Program-made: the position numbers and the translations under genes | Part shown: in pieces, positions 1-8,501 of the stretch | How positions within the stretch are numbered: the stretch's first letter is position 1 | Layout of the letters: every line of letters starts with the position of its first letter | The notes under the pieces: generated by a model | Database searches by the model: none | Seen by the model: the letters and a program-made list of their open reading frames with translations, nothing else | Told to the model about the DNA's origin: nothing | Source of the DNA: Nocardiopsis sp. CC223A | GTDB lineage: Bacteria > Actinomycetota > Actinomycetes > Streptosporangiales > Streptosporangiaceae | Direction of reading: 5' to 3' | Assembly (NCBI RefSeq): GCF_030766825.1 | Contig: NZ_JASFDV010000015.1 | Location: 1 to 64,000 of the forward strand | DNA: 64,000 nt

Positions 1-472
1 GATCGACGGCACCGTCCCAGGCTCCTGCGCCGTGGTCGGTGGTCGCCGCGACCCGGTCCATCAGGGCCCGGGCCACGGCGGGCGAGAGCACCGGCTCCCC
101 GACGGCGGCCCGGTGCACCGCCTCCACGATCCGCTCCGGCTCGGTGTGCTTGAGCAGGTATCCGGCGGCCCCGGCGCGCAGCGCCCGGGCGACGGTGTCG
201 TCGGCGTCGAAGGTGGTCAACACGATGACCTGGGGGTCGTCCGCGCCGCCGGTGCGCAGCGCCCGGGTGGCGGCGATCCCGTCGAGGCGGGGCATGCGCA
301 CGTCCATGAGCACCACGTGGGGCCGGTGTTCGGCCACCGCGGCGACCACCTGCTCCCCGTCGGCGGCCTCGCCGACCACGGTCAGGCCGGGCGCCCCGGA
401 GAGCATGATCCGCAGCCCGGTCAGTACCAACGGGTCGTCATCGACGAGGAGAACGCGCACGGGTGTGTCCAC
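1..472 (-). CDS. LuxR/NarL-type response regulator, 3' part missing
   Basis: This is the receiver half of a two-component response regulator; the gene runs off the left edge, so the DNA-binding domain is not in the window. The visible protein starts VDTPVRVLLVDDDP and carries the acidic pocket, the phospho-acceptor Asp in VVLMDVRMP, the conserved Thr in VIVLTTFDA and the Lys in GYLLKHTEP. That arrangement is typical of NarL/FixJ regulators. The GTG at 472 lies 4 bases after the stop of the histidine kinase gene, so the two are one operon and certainly partners. A second GTG at 460 is also possible. The likely target is the divergent ABC exporter, by analogy with antibiotic-sensing systems; this is inference. 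Confidence 0.9.
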   Translation of the reverse strand, partial: MDTPVRVLLVDDDPLVLTGLRIMLSGAPGLTVVGEAADGEQVVAAVAEHRPHVVLMDVRMPRLDGIAATRALRTGGADDPQVIVLTTFDADDTVARALRAGAAGYLLKHTEPERIVEAVHRAAVGEPVLSPAVARALMDRVAATTDHGAGAWDGAVD

Positions 473-476
473 ACCC

Positions 477-1844
477 CTAATATCGCACCCCCGAGTCGTA
501 GGGGGCCGGGCTCGCCGCCGGGACGGGTCGATGGGCGAACGGTCGCGGGGCCGGCTCCGTCCCGGGTGGTCGCGCCGCCGGGACACCGTCGGCCCAGGGC
601 AGTTGCGCGTCGAGGAGGAAGAGGCCTTGGTCGGGACCGTGGGTCAGGGTGCCGCCGTCGAGACCGACGCGTTCGGCCAGTCCGGTGATCCCGGCGCCCG
701 CCCCGGGGATCTCGGACACGGCCGTCCCCACCGGCAGCGGGTTGCGCACGGACACCGCCAGCCCCAGCCCCGGGCCGCCGTGGACCCGCACCTCCACCCG
801 GGCTCCGGGGGCGTGCTTGCGGGCGTTGGTCAGCCCCTCCTGCACCACCCGGTAGGCGCTGCGACCCACCCGGTCGAGGGGGGCGGCTCCCCCGGGCAGT
901 TCCACTCGGGCGCTCACGCGCTGCCCGGAGCCGGTGGCCTCGCGCAGTAGCCGGTCCAGGTCGGCGAGGGTCGGCTGGGGTGGGGCGGTGCCCTCCTCTT
1001 CCGTGCCGCCGTCACCCCAGGTCCGGGCGGTGTCGGCGGCGCGCAGGACCGCCAGGACACCGCCCAGCTCGTCCAGCGCCCGGTGGGCGTTGTCGCGGAT
1101 GACCTCCACAGCCGCGCCCAGCTCCTCGGCGGTCGGCGGCGGGGCCTGCCCCTGCTCGCTCCGGCGGACCCGGTAGGCCAGGGCTCCGGCGTGCACCGAC
1201 AACAGGGACATCCGGTGGGCGAGGACGTCGTGCATCTCCCGGGCGATGCGCCGACGCTCGTCCGCACGCGCTTCGTCCAGTCTGCGGTCCCGGTCGGCGC
1301 GGGCGCGCAGCACGTCCTCGCGCAGCCGCTCGATCAGCCGGAGTCGGGACCTGATCGCCGACCCCCAGCCCAGACAGCCCGAGAGCAGGAGTACGGTGAC
1401 CGCGATCGCGAAGAACAGCTGGTCGCGGGGGACCAACAGCAGGAACCAGGGCAGCCCGAGGAGCAGGGTGCCCGCCGCCACCGAGGCCGCCTGCCACCAG
1501 GGGCGGCGGGCGGTGAGTCCGATCAGCGCGATGACCAGCGCCGCCAGGGCTGCGGAGGAAACGGCCGAGAACAGGCCGACGGCCACGGCCGCCGCCAGGG
1601 GGTACCGGGGCCGGGCGACCAGGGTCAGGGCGGCCGCCGCCCCCAGCGCCACGTCCACCCCCATCAGCCAGGCGGGCACGTAGGAGTTGTACCCCGCCCG
1701 GTACAGGAAGGCGTACAGCACCGCCCAGCCCAGCCCGACCCCGACGGCCACCATCGTCCCGCGGGCCAACCGCCGCCGGTCGGCACGCGGGGCCTCGTTC
1801 GCCGTGCCTCCGTCACCTCCGAACGCGTCGCCGCCCTCCACCAT
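477..1844 (-). CDS. Sensor histidine kinase (HisKA_3 family)
   Basis: This is a membrane sensor kinase of about 455 residues that would autophosphorylate on His and pass the phosphate to the adjoining response regulator. About five hydrophobic segments fill residues 30-170, with almost no extracytoplasmic domain, as in intramembrane-sensing kinases. The dimerisation motif RRRIAREMHDVLAHRMSLL holds the phospho-His. The ATPase domain has EGLTNARKHAPG (N box) and a glycine-rich stretch GAGAGITGLAERV. The ATG at 1844 follows a strong GGGGGG ribosome site; a GTG directly before it (1847) is an alternative. The C-terminal 45 residues are rich in Pro and Ala and look disordered. What it senses cannot be read from the sequence. 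Confidence 0.92.
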   Translation of the reverse strand: MVEGGDAFGGDGGTANEAPRADRRRLARGTMVAVGVGLGWAVLYAFLYRAGYNSYVPAWLMGVDVALGAAAALTLVARPRYPLAAAVAVGLFSAVSSAALAALVIALIGLTARRPWWQAASVAAGTLLLGLPWFLLLVPRDQLFFAIAVTVLLLSGCLGWGSAIRSRLRLIERLREDVLRARADRDRRLDEARADERRRIAREMHDVLAHRMSLLSVHAGALAYRVRRSEQGQAPPPTAEELGAAVEVIRDNAHRALDELGGVLAVLRAADTARTWGDGGTEEEGTAPPQPTLADLDRLLREATGSGQRVSARVELPGGAAPLDRVGRSAYRVVQEGLTNARKHAPGARVEVRVHGGPGLGLAVSVRNPLPVGTAVSEIPGAGAGITGLAERVGLDGGTLTHGPDQGLFLLDAQLPWADGVPAARPPGTEPAPRPFAHRPVPAASPAPYDSGVRY

Positions 1845-1948
1845 CACGCCCCCCGAGATCGATGTCGATCTCAGGGTAGGGCGGGGGCAGGCGGCCCCGC
1901 CTCGGCCGAAAGGCCGATCCTGCGGGCGGGGCGGCCGGCGGGGACGTC

Positions 1949-1996
1949 GGCCGATCGGCCACCGCGGCAGCGGTGGAACGCGGTCGATCGGCCGAT
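1949..1996. promoter_or_regulatory. Candidate operator cluster between kinase and exporter genes
   Basis: The divergent intergenic region holds two palindromes built from the same half-site: GGCCGATCGGCC at 1949-1960 and ATCGGCCGAT at 1987-1996. Related halves occur at about 1912-1919 and 2022-2027. Clustered inverted half-sites of about 7 bases suit a NarL/LuxR-type regulator, so autoregulation plus control of the exporter is plausible. No binding data are implied. Confidence 0.35.
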
Positions 1997-2031
1997 GCCC
2001 GGCCCCGGCCCGCGGCGGGACGATCGGGGGC

Positions 2032-2826
2032 ATGGTGAACGACGCCTTACCACCCCCGGAAGACGTGCCCGCCCTGGAACTGGTCGGGCTGACCAAGACC
2101 TTCAACGGGACCAGGGCCGCCGACGGGGTGACCCTCTCCGTCCCCCGCGGGTCCCTGTTGGGCCTGGTGGGGCCCAACGGCGCGGGCAAGACCACCTCCA
2201 TCTCCATGGCCGTCGGCCTGCTGCGCCCCGATTCGGGGACGGCCCGGGTGCTGGGCGTGGACATGTGGTCCGACCCGGTGGCCGCCAAGCGCCTGCTCGG
2301 TGTGCTCCCCGACGGCCTGTCCCTGCCCGAGCGGCTCACCGGCGGCGAGCTGCTCACCTACTGGGGCGGGCTGCGCGGGCTCGGCCGCGACCTGGTCCGC
2401 GAGCGGGCCGAGGAGCTGCTGCGGGTGCTGGAGCTGGACGGGGCCGACCGCAGGGGGGTCCTGGTCGCGGAGTACTCCACCGGCATGCGCAAGAAGATCG
2501 GCCTGGCCACGGCCCTGCTGCACGCTCCCCGCGTACTGGTGCTGGACGAGCCCTACGAGGCGGTCGACCCGGTGTCGGCGCGGGTGCTCACCGCGATCCT
2601 GCGGCGCTTCACCGACGGCGGCGGCACCGTGGTCGTCTCCAGCCACGTGATGGCCCTGGTGGAGCGGCTCGCCGACCGGGTGGCGATCATCGCCCGGGGC
2701 CGGATGCTGGCCGACGGCACCCTGGACGAGGTGCGCGGTCCGGACACCGCCCTGGAGGACACCTTCGTACGGCTGGTCGGCGCGCGCGGGATCGGCGAGG
2801 AGGAGCTGTCGTGGCTGTCGTCCTGA
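2032..2826 (+). CDS. ABC transporter ATP-binding protein
   Basis: This is the ATPase subunit (264 residues) of an ABC-2 type exporter. Visible motifs are Walker A GPNGAGKTTS, signature YSTGMRKK (a variant of LSGGQ), Walker B VLVLDEP followed by the catalytic region, and a switch His in VVVSSHVMAL. The ATG at 2032 follows a GGGGG ribosome site; the open frame extends further upstream but lacks coding character there. It overlaps the permease gene by 16 bases, so the two are translationally coupled. Divergence from a histidine kinase/response regulator pair suggests a signal-inducible export or resistance function. The substrate is unknown. Confidence 0.93.
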   Translation: MVNDALPPPEDVPALELVGLTKTFNGTRAADGVTLSVPRGSLLGLVGPNGAGKTTSISMAVGLLRPDSGTARVLGVDMWSDPVAAKRLLGVLPDGLSLPERLTGGELLTYWGGLRGLGRDLVRERAEELLRVLELDGADRRGVLVAEYSTGMRKKIGLATALLHAPRVLVLDEPYEAVDPVSARVLTAILRRFTDGGGTVVVSSHVMALVERLADRVAIIARGRMLADGTLDEVRGPDTALEDTFVRLVGARGIGEEELSWLSS

Positions 2827-4475
2827 TCCGCCTGAAGCTGGCGCTGATGCGCCGCTCCTTCACCGGCATGCGCGTCCTGGGGCTGGTCCTCGCCCTGCCG
2901 GGTGTCATCGCGACCTGGTACTTCACCCTGTTCGTCCCGGATCCGGGAATCCGGTCGGACCTGTTCGCGCTGGTCTTCGCCGTGTGGGCGGTGGGCTGGG
3001 CGCTGGGCCCCACGGTCGCCAACGGGGCGGGGACGCTGCGGTCGCAGTACTTCGCGCTGCTGCCGATGGACCGCCGACGGACCGGAGCGCTGCTGCTGGT
3101 CACGGCGTTCGTGGACGTCGGCCCGGCACTGACCCTGGTCGCGGCGGCGGCGCCGGTGTGGCACGGCGCGACGCTGTCGGCGGGTGCGGCCGTGGTCGCG
3201 GTGCCCGCGGCACTGCTGCTGTGGATCTCGCTGATCTCCCTGTCCCGTCTGGTGTTCCGGGCCCTGGGCGCGGCGATGCACTCGCGGCTCGGCGTCGAGA
3301 TCGCCTCGGTGCAGTGGGGACTGATCCTGGCCCTGATCTTCTTCGGGTGGATGGCCGTGCAGCCGGCGCTGGCGGCGACCCTGGAGCTGCGCGAGCACGG
3401 CCTGGGCGAGGGGGCGGCGGGCGCGGTCCTGGCCGCGCTGCCCACGTCCTGGCCGGTGCACGCGGTGGACGCGGCGGGGGCGGGCGCCTGGGGCCCGGCC
3501 CTGGGCTGGCTGGCGGCCTCGGCCCTGACGGCGCTGGTGCTCGCGTCGGTCACCGCGGTGCTGCTGGCGCCCCGGGTCGGGGCGCACGGGGTGCGGCGCC
3601 GGGGGCGCCCCCTGGGCGCCCGGCCGCTGTCCCGCCCGGCCCGCGGCCTGCTGCCGGACACTCCGCTGGGAGCGGTGGTCGGCAAGGAGCTGCGCCAGTG
3701 GTGGCGCGACCCGTGGCGGGGGCTGGAGGTGCGCGCCTCGCTGTGGGCGGGCCTGTTCATCGGGCTGCTGAGCTGGTGGAGCGGGGCGTTCTCGTTCCTC
3801 GCGCCGTTCTCGGGGGTGATCTGCGCGTTCATCATGGTGCTGGCCACGGCGAACATGTACGGCCACGACGGGACCGCGCTGTGGCAGGCGGTGGTGGGCC
3901 AGGGCCCGGGCACGGCCAGGGCGGACGTGCGCGGCCGCCAGATCGCGATCTGGCTGCTGAGCGCCCCGGTGTCGCTGGCGCTGAGCGCGTTGTTCATCGT
4001 GTTCACCGGTGAGCACTGGACGTGGCCCTACGTGTCCACCGGGCTGGCGGCGGTGTTCGGGGTGGGGTCGGGTCTGTCCCTGCTGTTCTCGGTGGTGGCC
4101 CTGTCCCCCGGCGTGGACCCGCAGCTGCGGGTGGACGCCAATGACAGCGGGGACAACCAGGTGCAGGTGTGGCTGTCGCTGGCGGCGCTGCCGGTGCTGA
4201 CGACCCCCGCGGTGCTGGCGGCGGTGTTCCTGGGCCTGGCCGGGGCACCGTGGGCGGCGCTACCGGTGGGGGCGGCCAACGGCCTGCTCGGGGCCTGGTG
4301 GCTGGGGCGGGTCGCGCACCGGCGGCTGGCCGACCGCCTGCCGGAGACGTTCACCCGCATCCGTTACGGCAGGGAGGTCGCGCTCCGGTCGGTGCCGGAG
4401 CGGGGGTCCCTGCTGGACCGGCTGGAGCGGACGGCGATCTCCGGCAACGAGGAGACCCGGCCGCAGGGGTCGTGA
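2811..4475 (+). CDS. ABC-2 type exporter permease
   Basis: This 554-residue membrane protein has roughly ten to twelve hydrophobic segments and is the membrane partner of the preceding ATPase. A cytoplasmic block around VVGKELRQWWRDPWRGLEV lies near the middle, where ABC-2 exporters carry a coupling helix before the second membrane half. The start is GTG at 2811, inside the ATPase gene and preceded by GAGGAGG. The short C-terminal tail is charged and cytoplasmic. The transported compound cannot be assigned; lipid or antibiotic export would fit the two-component neighbour. Confidence 0.88.
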   Translation: MAVVLIRLKLALMRRSFTGMRVLGLVLALPGVIATWYFTLFVPDPGIRSDLFALVFAVWAVGWALGPTVANGAGTLRSQYFALLPMDRRRTGALLLVTAFVDVGPALTLVAAAAPVWHGATLSAGAAVVAVPAALLLWISLISLSRLVFRALGAAMHSRLGVEIASVQWGLILALIFFGWMAVQPALAATLELREHGLGEGAAGAVLAALPTSWPVHAVDAAGAGAWGPALGWLAASALTALVLASVTAVLLAPRVGAHGVRRRGRPLGARPLSRPARGLLPDTPLGAVVGKELRQWWRDPWRGLEVRASLWAGLFIGLLSWWSGAFSFLAPFSGVICAFIMVLATANMYGHDGTALWQAVVGQGPGTARADVRGRQIAIWLLSAPVSLALSALFIVFTGEHWTWPYVSTGLAAVFGVGSGLSLLFSVVALSPGVDPQLRVDANDSGDNQVQVWLSLAALPVLTTPAVLAAVFLGLAGAPWAALPVGAANGLLGAWWLGRVAHRRLADRLPETFTRIRYGREVALRSVPERGSLLDRLERTAISGNEETRPQGS

Positions 4476-4507
4476 ACGCCGGGCCGGGGCGCGGGAGGCG
4501 CCCGGGC

Positions 4508-5149
4508 TCAGCGTCCGGAGTCGGCGCGGACCTTCTCGTAGAGGACGTCGAGGCCGTCCAGGAAGGACGACAGGGCCAGGTCGAAGCTGTCCTCGTCGAT
4601 CTCGGCGGCGTGCTCGGCCAGCCGGTGGGCCTGGGACAGGTTGGGGTAGCGGTCCCGGTAGACGCGCACGTCGTCGTCGAAGCCGCGGGCGAAGGAGCCG
4701 GTGGCCGACCCCAGGACCAGGTACCGGGTGGAGGCGCCGATCATGGTGGCGTAGCGGGGCGGCCAGCCCGCGCCCACCAGGCCGCCGTGGATGGCGTCGG
4801 CGCGGCGCAGCGCCTCCTCCCGGCGGCCGGGGCCCGCGGCGATCACCGGCAGCAGGTTGGGGTGGGCGATCAGGGCGCCGCGGTAGGAGCGCGCCCACGC
4901 GGTGAGGCCCCGTCGCCAGTCACCGCTCTCGAACTCGGCGACCTCGATGTCCCGGGTGACCTCCTCGGCGATCGCGGTGAGCAGCTCCTCCTTGGTGCGG
5001 TAGTGGCTGTACAGGGAGGCGGCCCGCACGTCGAGCTCCTCGGCGAGTTTGCGCATGGACAGCCCGTCCAGTCCGTCCCGGTCGATGAGCGCGAGCGCGG
5101 CGCGGCGGATGGCCTCACGGCTCAGGATCGGTGTCTTGGGTCGGGCCAC
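4508..5149 (-). CDS. TetR family transcriptional regulator
   Basis: This 213-residue regulator has an N-terminal helix-turn-helix (residues 10-55, ending in LYSHYRTKEELL, the Tyr-His-Tyr recognition pattern of the family). Its C-terminal ligand domain most resembles the tetracycline-repressor class (TetR_C). It is transcribed away from the acyl-CoA dehydrogenase gene that starts 180 bases off, and a near-perfect palindrome lies between them. A role as repressor of that dehydrogenase, released by an acyl-CoA or similar ligand, is the simplest inference. Confidence 0.9.
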   Translation of the reverse strand: MARPKTPILSREAIRRAALALIDRDGLDGLSMRKLAEELDVRAASLYSHYRTKEELLTAIAEEVTRDIEVAEFESGDWRRGLTAWARSYRGALIAHPNLLPVIAAGPGRREEALRRADAIHGGLVGAGWPPRYATMIGASTRYLVLGSATGSFARGFDDDVRVYRDRYPNLSQAHRLAEHAAEIDEDSFDLALSSFLDGLDVLYEKVRADSGR

Positions 5150-5293
5150 GGGCGTAGGTCCCCTCTGCGGTCTGCCGACACCGGCCCCTACCGGTGTCCG
5201 GCCCGATCATCGCACGGTACCGGGCCGGACGGGTTCGTTACGGAAGGGCCCGCCCCCTCTTGCACCGGCGGCCGGGATCGTCGTACCCTCACA

Positions 5294-5314
5294 TAACCGA
5301 ACACTGTTAGGTTA
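5294..5314. promoter_or_regulatory. 21-bp palindromic operator before acyl-CoA dehydrogenase
   Basis: The arms TAACCGAACA and TGTTAGGTTA flank a single central C, with 9 of 10 base pairs matching. The site ends 14 bases before the GTG start of the dehydrogenase, overlapping where a promoter and transcript start should be. Size and symmetry suit a TetR-family dimer; the divergent TetR gene is the obvious candidate. Confidence 0.6.
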
Positions 5315-5328
5315 ATTGGGAGCAGGCC

Positions 5329-6504
5329 GTGATCGATTTCTCGTTGAGCGAAGAGCAGCGCGCCGTCCGCGACTGGGTCCGGACCTTCGTCGAGCGGGAG
5401 CTGATGCCGCTGGAGAACGAGGTGCTGCGACGCGAACGCGAGGGGCACCCCCCGGGCCTGAACCGGGATGAGCGCATCCGACTGCGCGACCTCGCCCGCA
5501 AATCCGACTTCTGGGGTGTGGAGACCCCGGTGGAGTACGGCGGCATGGGCCTGGACCCGGTCACCGCCGCGGTCATCGAGATCGAGCTGGGACGGACCTT
5601 CCTGACCTTCAAGTTCGGTGGCGAGGCCGACAACATCCTCTACCACTGCAACGAGGAGCAGCGGGAGCGTTACCTGCTGCCCACCATCGCCGGGGAGAAG
5701 CGCTCCTGCTTCGCCATCACCGAGCCGGGCGCCGGGTCGGACGCCAAGGCCATCCGCACCCGGGCCGTCCGTGAGGGCGACGAGTGGGTCATCAACGGCG
5801 AGAAGACCTTCATCACCGGCGGCTACGAGGCCGACTTCGCCATGGTCTTCGCGATCACCGACCCCGAGAAGGGCGCCAACGGGGGCGTGACCTGCTTCCT
5901 GGTGGACCGCGACATGGGCTGGACCGCCGAGCCCATCGACACCATGGGCGAGCGCCGCCCGGCCGCGCTGATCTTCCAGGACGTGCGCGTCCCGCACGAG
6001 AACATCCTCGGCGAGGAGGGCCAGGGCTTCGCGCTGGCCATGCAGTGGATCGGCAAGGGCCGTTACCTGCTGCCCGCGCGCGCCGTCGGCAGCTGCGAAC
6101 GCCTGCTGACCATGGCCGTCGACTACTCCAAGACCCGGGAGACCTTCGGCGCGCCGATCGCCGACCGCCAGGCCATCCAGTGGATGATCGCCGACTCCCA
6201 GGTGGAGATCGAGGCGCTGCGCCTGCTCGTGCTGCACGCCGCCTGGCAGGTGGGCGCGGGCCGCGACTCGCGCCACGCGCAGTCCATCGCCAAGCTCTTC
6301 GGCGGCGTCAAGGCCAACGAGATCGTCGACCGCGTGCTCCAGATCCACGGCGGCATGGGGTACACGCGCGAGCTGCCCATCGAGCGGTTCTACCGCGACC
6401 TGCGCCTGCTGCGCATCTTCGAGGGCACCGACGAGATCCAGCGCCGCACGATCGCCCGCGACCTGCTCAAGGGCCACGTCAAGGTGGGCGCAACCCTGGG
6501 CTGA
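5329..6504 (+). CDS. Acyl-CoA dehydrogenase family protein
   Basis: This is a 391-residue FAD-dependent acyl-CoA dehydrogenase, oxidising an acyl-CoA to the trans-2-enoyl-CoA in fatty-acid or branched-chain catabolism. Family signatures are visible: CFAITEPGAGSDA around residue 129, the beta-domain, QIHGGMGYTRELPIERFYRDLRLLRIFEGTDEIQRR-type C-terminus (given here by key parts QIHGGMGYT and IFEGTDEIQR). The catalytic base is probably the Glu in FEGTDE. Length matches the family. The gene stands alone behind a palindromic operator, so it is probably controlled by the divergent TetR protein. Confidence 0.95.
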   Translation: MIDFSLSEEQRAVRDWVRTFVERELMPLENEVLRREREGHPPGLNRDERIRLRDLARKSDFWGVETPVEYGGMGLDPVTAAVIEIELGRTFLTFKFGGEADNILYHCNEEQRERYLLPTIAGEKRSCFAITEPGAGSDAKAIRTRAVREGDEWVINGEKTFITGGYEADFAMVFAITDPEKGANGGVTCFLVDRDMGWTAEPIDTMGERRPAALIFQDVRVPHENILGEEGQGFALAMQWIGKGRYLLPARAVGSCERLLTMAVDYSKTRETFGAPIADRQAIQWMIADSQVEIEALRLLVLHAAWQVGAGRDSRHAQSIAKLFGGVKANEIVDRVLQIHGGMGYTRELPIERFYRDLRLLRIFEGTDEIQRRTIARDLLKGHVKVGATLG

Positions 6505-6515
6505 CCGCGGGGACG

Positions 6516-6542
6516 GGGCCCGTGCCGACGCGGCACGGGCCC
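6516..6542. terminator. Bidirectional hairpin terminator
   Basis: A perfect 12-bp GC stem with a 3-base loop lies between the convergent dehydrogenase and FKBP genes, serving either or both. Confidence 0.75.
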
Positions 6543-6567
6543 TTCACGCACGGTCGGCCGGGGAGGT

Positions 6568-6942
6568 TCAGCGGACGCCGACCAGGTCGCAGACGAAGAT
6601 CAGGGTCTCGTTCGGGCCGATGGCACCGCCCGCGCCGTGCCGGCCGTAGGCCAGGTGCGGCGGGATGACCAGCTTGCGGCGGCCGCCGACGCGCATGCCC
6701 AGGACGCCCTGGTCCCAGCCCGGGATGACCTGGCCCTTGCCGAGGGTGAAACTCAGCGGGGCGCCGCGGTTCCAGCTGGCGTCGAACTCCTCGCCGTTGG
6801 AGAAGGCCACGCCCACGTAGTGAACGTCGACGGTGTTGCCGTGTCCGGCCTGCCGCCCCTCGCCGACCACGGTGTCGGTGATCTCCAGGTCCGCCGGGGG
6901 CGGGCCGTCGATGGGGTCGATCTCCGGACGCTCCAGAGCCAT
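6568..6942 (-). CDS. FKBP-type peptidyl-prolyl cis-trans isomerase
   Basis: This 124-residue cytoplasmic protein is a single FKBP domain, catalysing proline isomerisation during protein folding. Key positions of the active site are present: VHYVGV, the FDASW strand, F in LSFTLG, the QVIPGWDQGVLGMRVGG block, and AYG followed by FVCDLVGV. It has no signal peptide. The gene lies 59 bases after the manA stop on the same strand, so it may be read from the manA transcript. Confidence 0.95.
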   Translation of the reverse strand: MALERPEIDPIDGPPPADLEITDTVVGEGRQAGHGNTVDVHYVGVAFSNGEEFDASWNRGAPLSFTLGKGQVIPGWDQGVLGMRVGGRRKLVIPPHLAYGRHGAGGAIGPNETLIFVCDLVGVR

Positions 6943-7001
6943 GGTGCTACCTCTTCTGTGACACAGGTGAACAGAGAGGGCCAGCGTATCGGTCCGGGGA
7001 C

Positions 7002-8192
7002 TCAGTCCAGCAGTGCGCCGACGGTGGCGGCGACGACGTGTCCCTGACCCTCGATCTTGACCGGTCCGCTGTCGGCCTGGACGAACACCGACTCGCCGCG
7101 GCGCAGCTCGGTCCGGCGGCCGACCTCGGGGATCAGCTCGACCCGGCCGTTGAGGGCCAGCACCACGGCGGGCCCCTCCCCCGGCAGGTGGGCGGTGACC
7201 CGGCCCGGGCCGATCTCGTGCAGGGCGAACTCCGGCGCGGCCGGGTGGAACTGCCGCCGCCCGCCCTGGAAGGTCGGCAGGGAGTACGGGATGGGCAGGA
7301 CCGAGAAGTCGACCACGTCGAGCAGCTCGGCCGGGTCCACGTGCTTGCGGGTCAGCCCGGCCCGCAGCACGTTGTCGGAACCCGCCATCACCTCCACGGC
7401 CGTGCCCTGGAGGTAGGCGTGCAGGTTGCCCGCGGGCAGGAAGAGGGCCTGGCCCGGCCACAGGGTGACCCGGTTGAGCAGCAGCGACGCCACCGCTCCG
7501 GGGTCGCCCGGGTAGCGGGCGGCCAGGTCGCCGATGATGCCGGCGTGGGCGCAACGGGGGCGGACCCGCTCCCACTCGTCCACGAACCCGCCGATCAGCC
7601 GTTCGCGGTCGGCGCCGTCCAGGGTGAGCAGGCGGGTGAGCGCCGCCCGCAACGCGGCGCGGTCGTCCTCCCGGGAGAGGTCCTCGCGCAGCAGGGCGGC
7701 CAGTTCACAGGACAGGTCCAGCAGGTCGCGGTGAGCGGCGGCCGGCTCGCGGAAGCCGCACAGGGCCTCGAAGGGCTCCAGCGCCAGCAGCAGTTCCGGC
7801 TTGTGGTGGGGGTCGCGGTAGTTGCGGTGCGGTGCGTCGACCGGGATGCCCCGGCCCTCCTCGGCGGCGAACCCCGACCGGGCCCGGTCGGCGTTCGGGT
7901 GCACCTGGAGGGAGAGGGGCTCGTCGGCCGCCAGGACCTTGAGCAGGAACGGCAGGCGCACGCCGAATCGGTCGACGACCTCCGGGCCCAGGACCCGGTG
8001 GGGTTCGGCGGCGATCAGTTCGGGCAGCGGGAGCGGGCCCTGCTCGCACCGCGCGGTGCTGGGGGCGCCGTGGTGGGCGCCCAGCCACAGCTCCGCCTGC
8101 GGGGTGCCGTCCGGCTCCAGACCCAGCAGCCGGGGGATGGCCGTGCGCGCACCCCAGGCGTACGGTCGGACCTGGTTGGTGAGCCTGTGCAT
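7002..8192 (-). CDS. manA: Mannose-6-phosphate isomerase, class I
   Basis: This 396-residue zinc enzyme interconverts fructose-6-phosphate and mannose-6-phosphate, supplying mannose for glycans and mycothiol-type metabolites. The family's opening RPYAWGARTAIPRLLG, the zinc ligands in LSLQVHPN and the Glu in DPHHKPELLLAL, and the late active-site motif LFLPAGNLHAYLQG are all visible. The start ATG at 8192 follows GGGGAGCGG. FKBP follows closely downstream. Confidence 0.95.
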   Translation of the reverse strand: MHRLTNQVRPYAWGARTAIPRLLGLEPDGTPQAELWLGAHHGAPSTARCEQGPLPLPELIAAEPHRVLGPEVVDRFGVRLPFLLKVLAADEPLSLQVHPNADRARSGFAAEEGRGIPVDAPHRNYRDPHHKPELLLALEPFEALCGFREPAAAHRDLLDLSCELAALLREDLSREDDRAALRAALTRLLTLDGADRERLIGGFVDEWERVRPRCAHAGIIGDLAARYPGDPGAVASLLLNRVTLWPGQALFLPAGNLHAYLQGTAVEVMAGSDNVLRAGLTRKHVDPAELLDVVDFSVLPIPYSLPTFQGGRRQFHPAAPEFALHEIGPGRVTAHLPGEGPAVVLALNGRVELIPEVGRRTELRRGESVFVQADSGPVKIEGQGHVVAATVGALLD

Positions 8193-8501
8193 CCGCTCCC
8201 CGCTTTCCCGTCTGCGTGTTCTCACCTCGTGGGCGCTCCGGCGAGGTGGGCCCAGTCTGGCCAACGGAGAGCCCCCCGTCGACCCGGCACGCCCCACCCC
8301 CCGCGGTGGTGCACGCATCACCTCACGGTGTGGGCGGGCACCCGGCGGCCCCGGGACCCGGCGGCGGCAATGAAGTTACCGGCAAGTAAATCATGATCCC
8401 GGACACATGGACAGCACCGCCGTGCCACCGTCCGGCGAACGGTCGAGGTCCGGACGGCGCGGGACGGCGGCGCCCCGGGACCCGCGGAGCGCCCGGAGTG
8501 T
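8193..8501. other. Gene-free stretch upstream of manA with a pseudo-palindrome
   Basis: No coding frame here is convincing on either strand. The only AT-richer part, 8370-8400, contains TTACCGGCAAGTAA (8376-8389), a pseudo-palindrome whose outer TTAC/GTAA arms and inner bases are symmetric apart from two positions. It lies about 185 bases before manA and could mark the manA promoter or a TetR-type site. Confidence 0.35.

Noticed and set aside
2553-4016. Long minus-strand open frames opposite the ABC permease
   Set aside because: They are Gln/Arg/His-rich antisense shadows of a well-supported membrane protein gene; no domain is visible.
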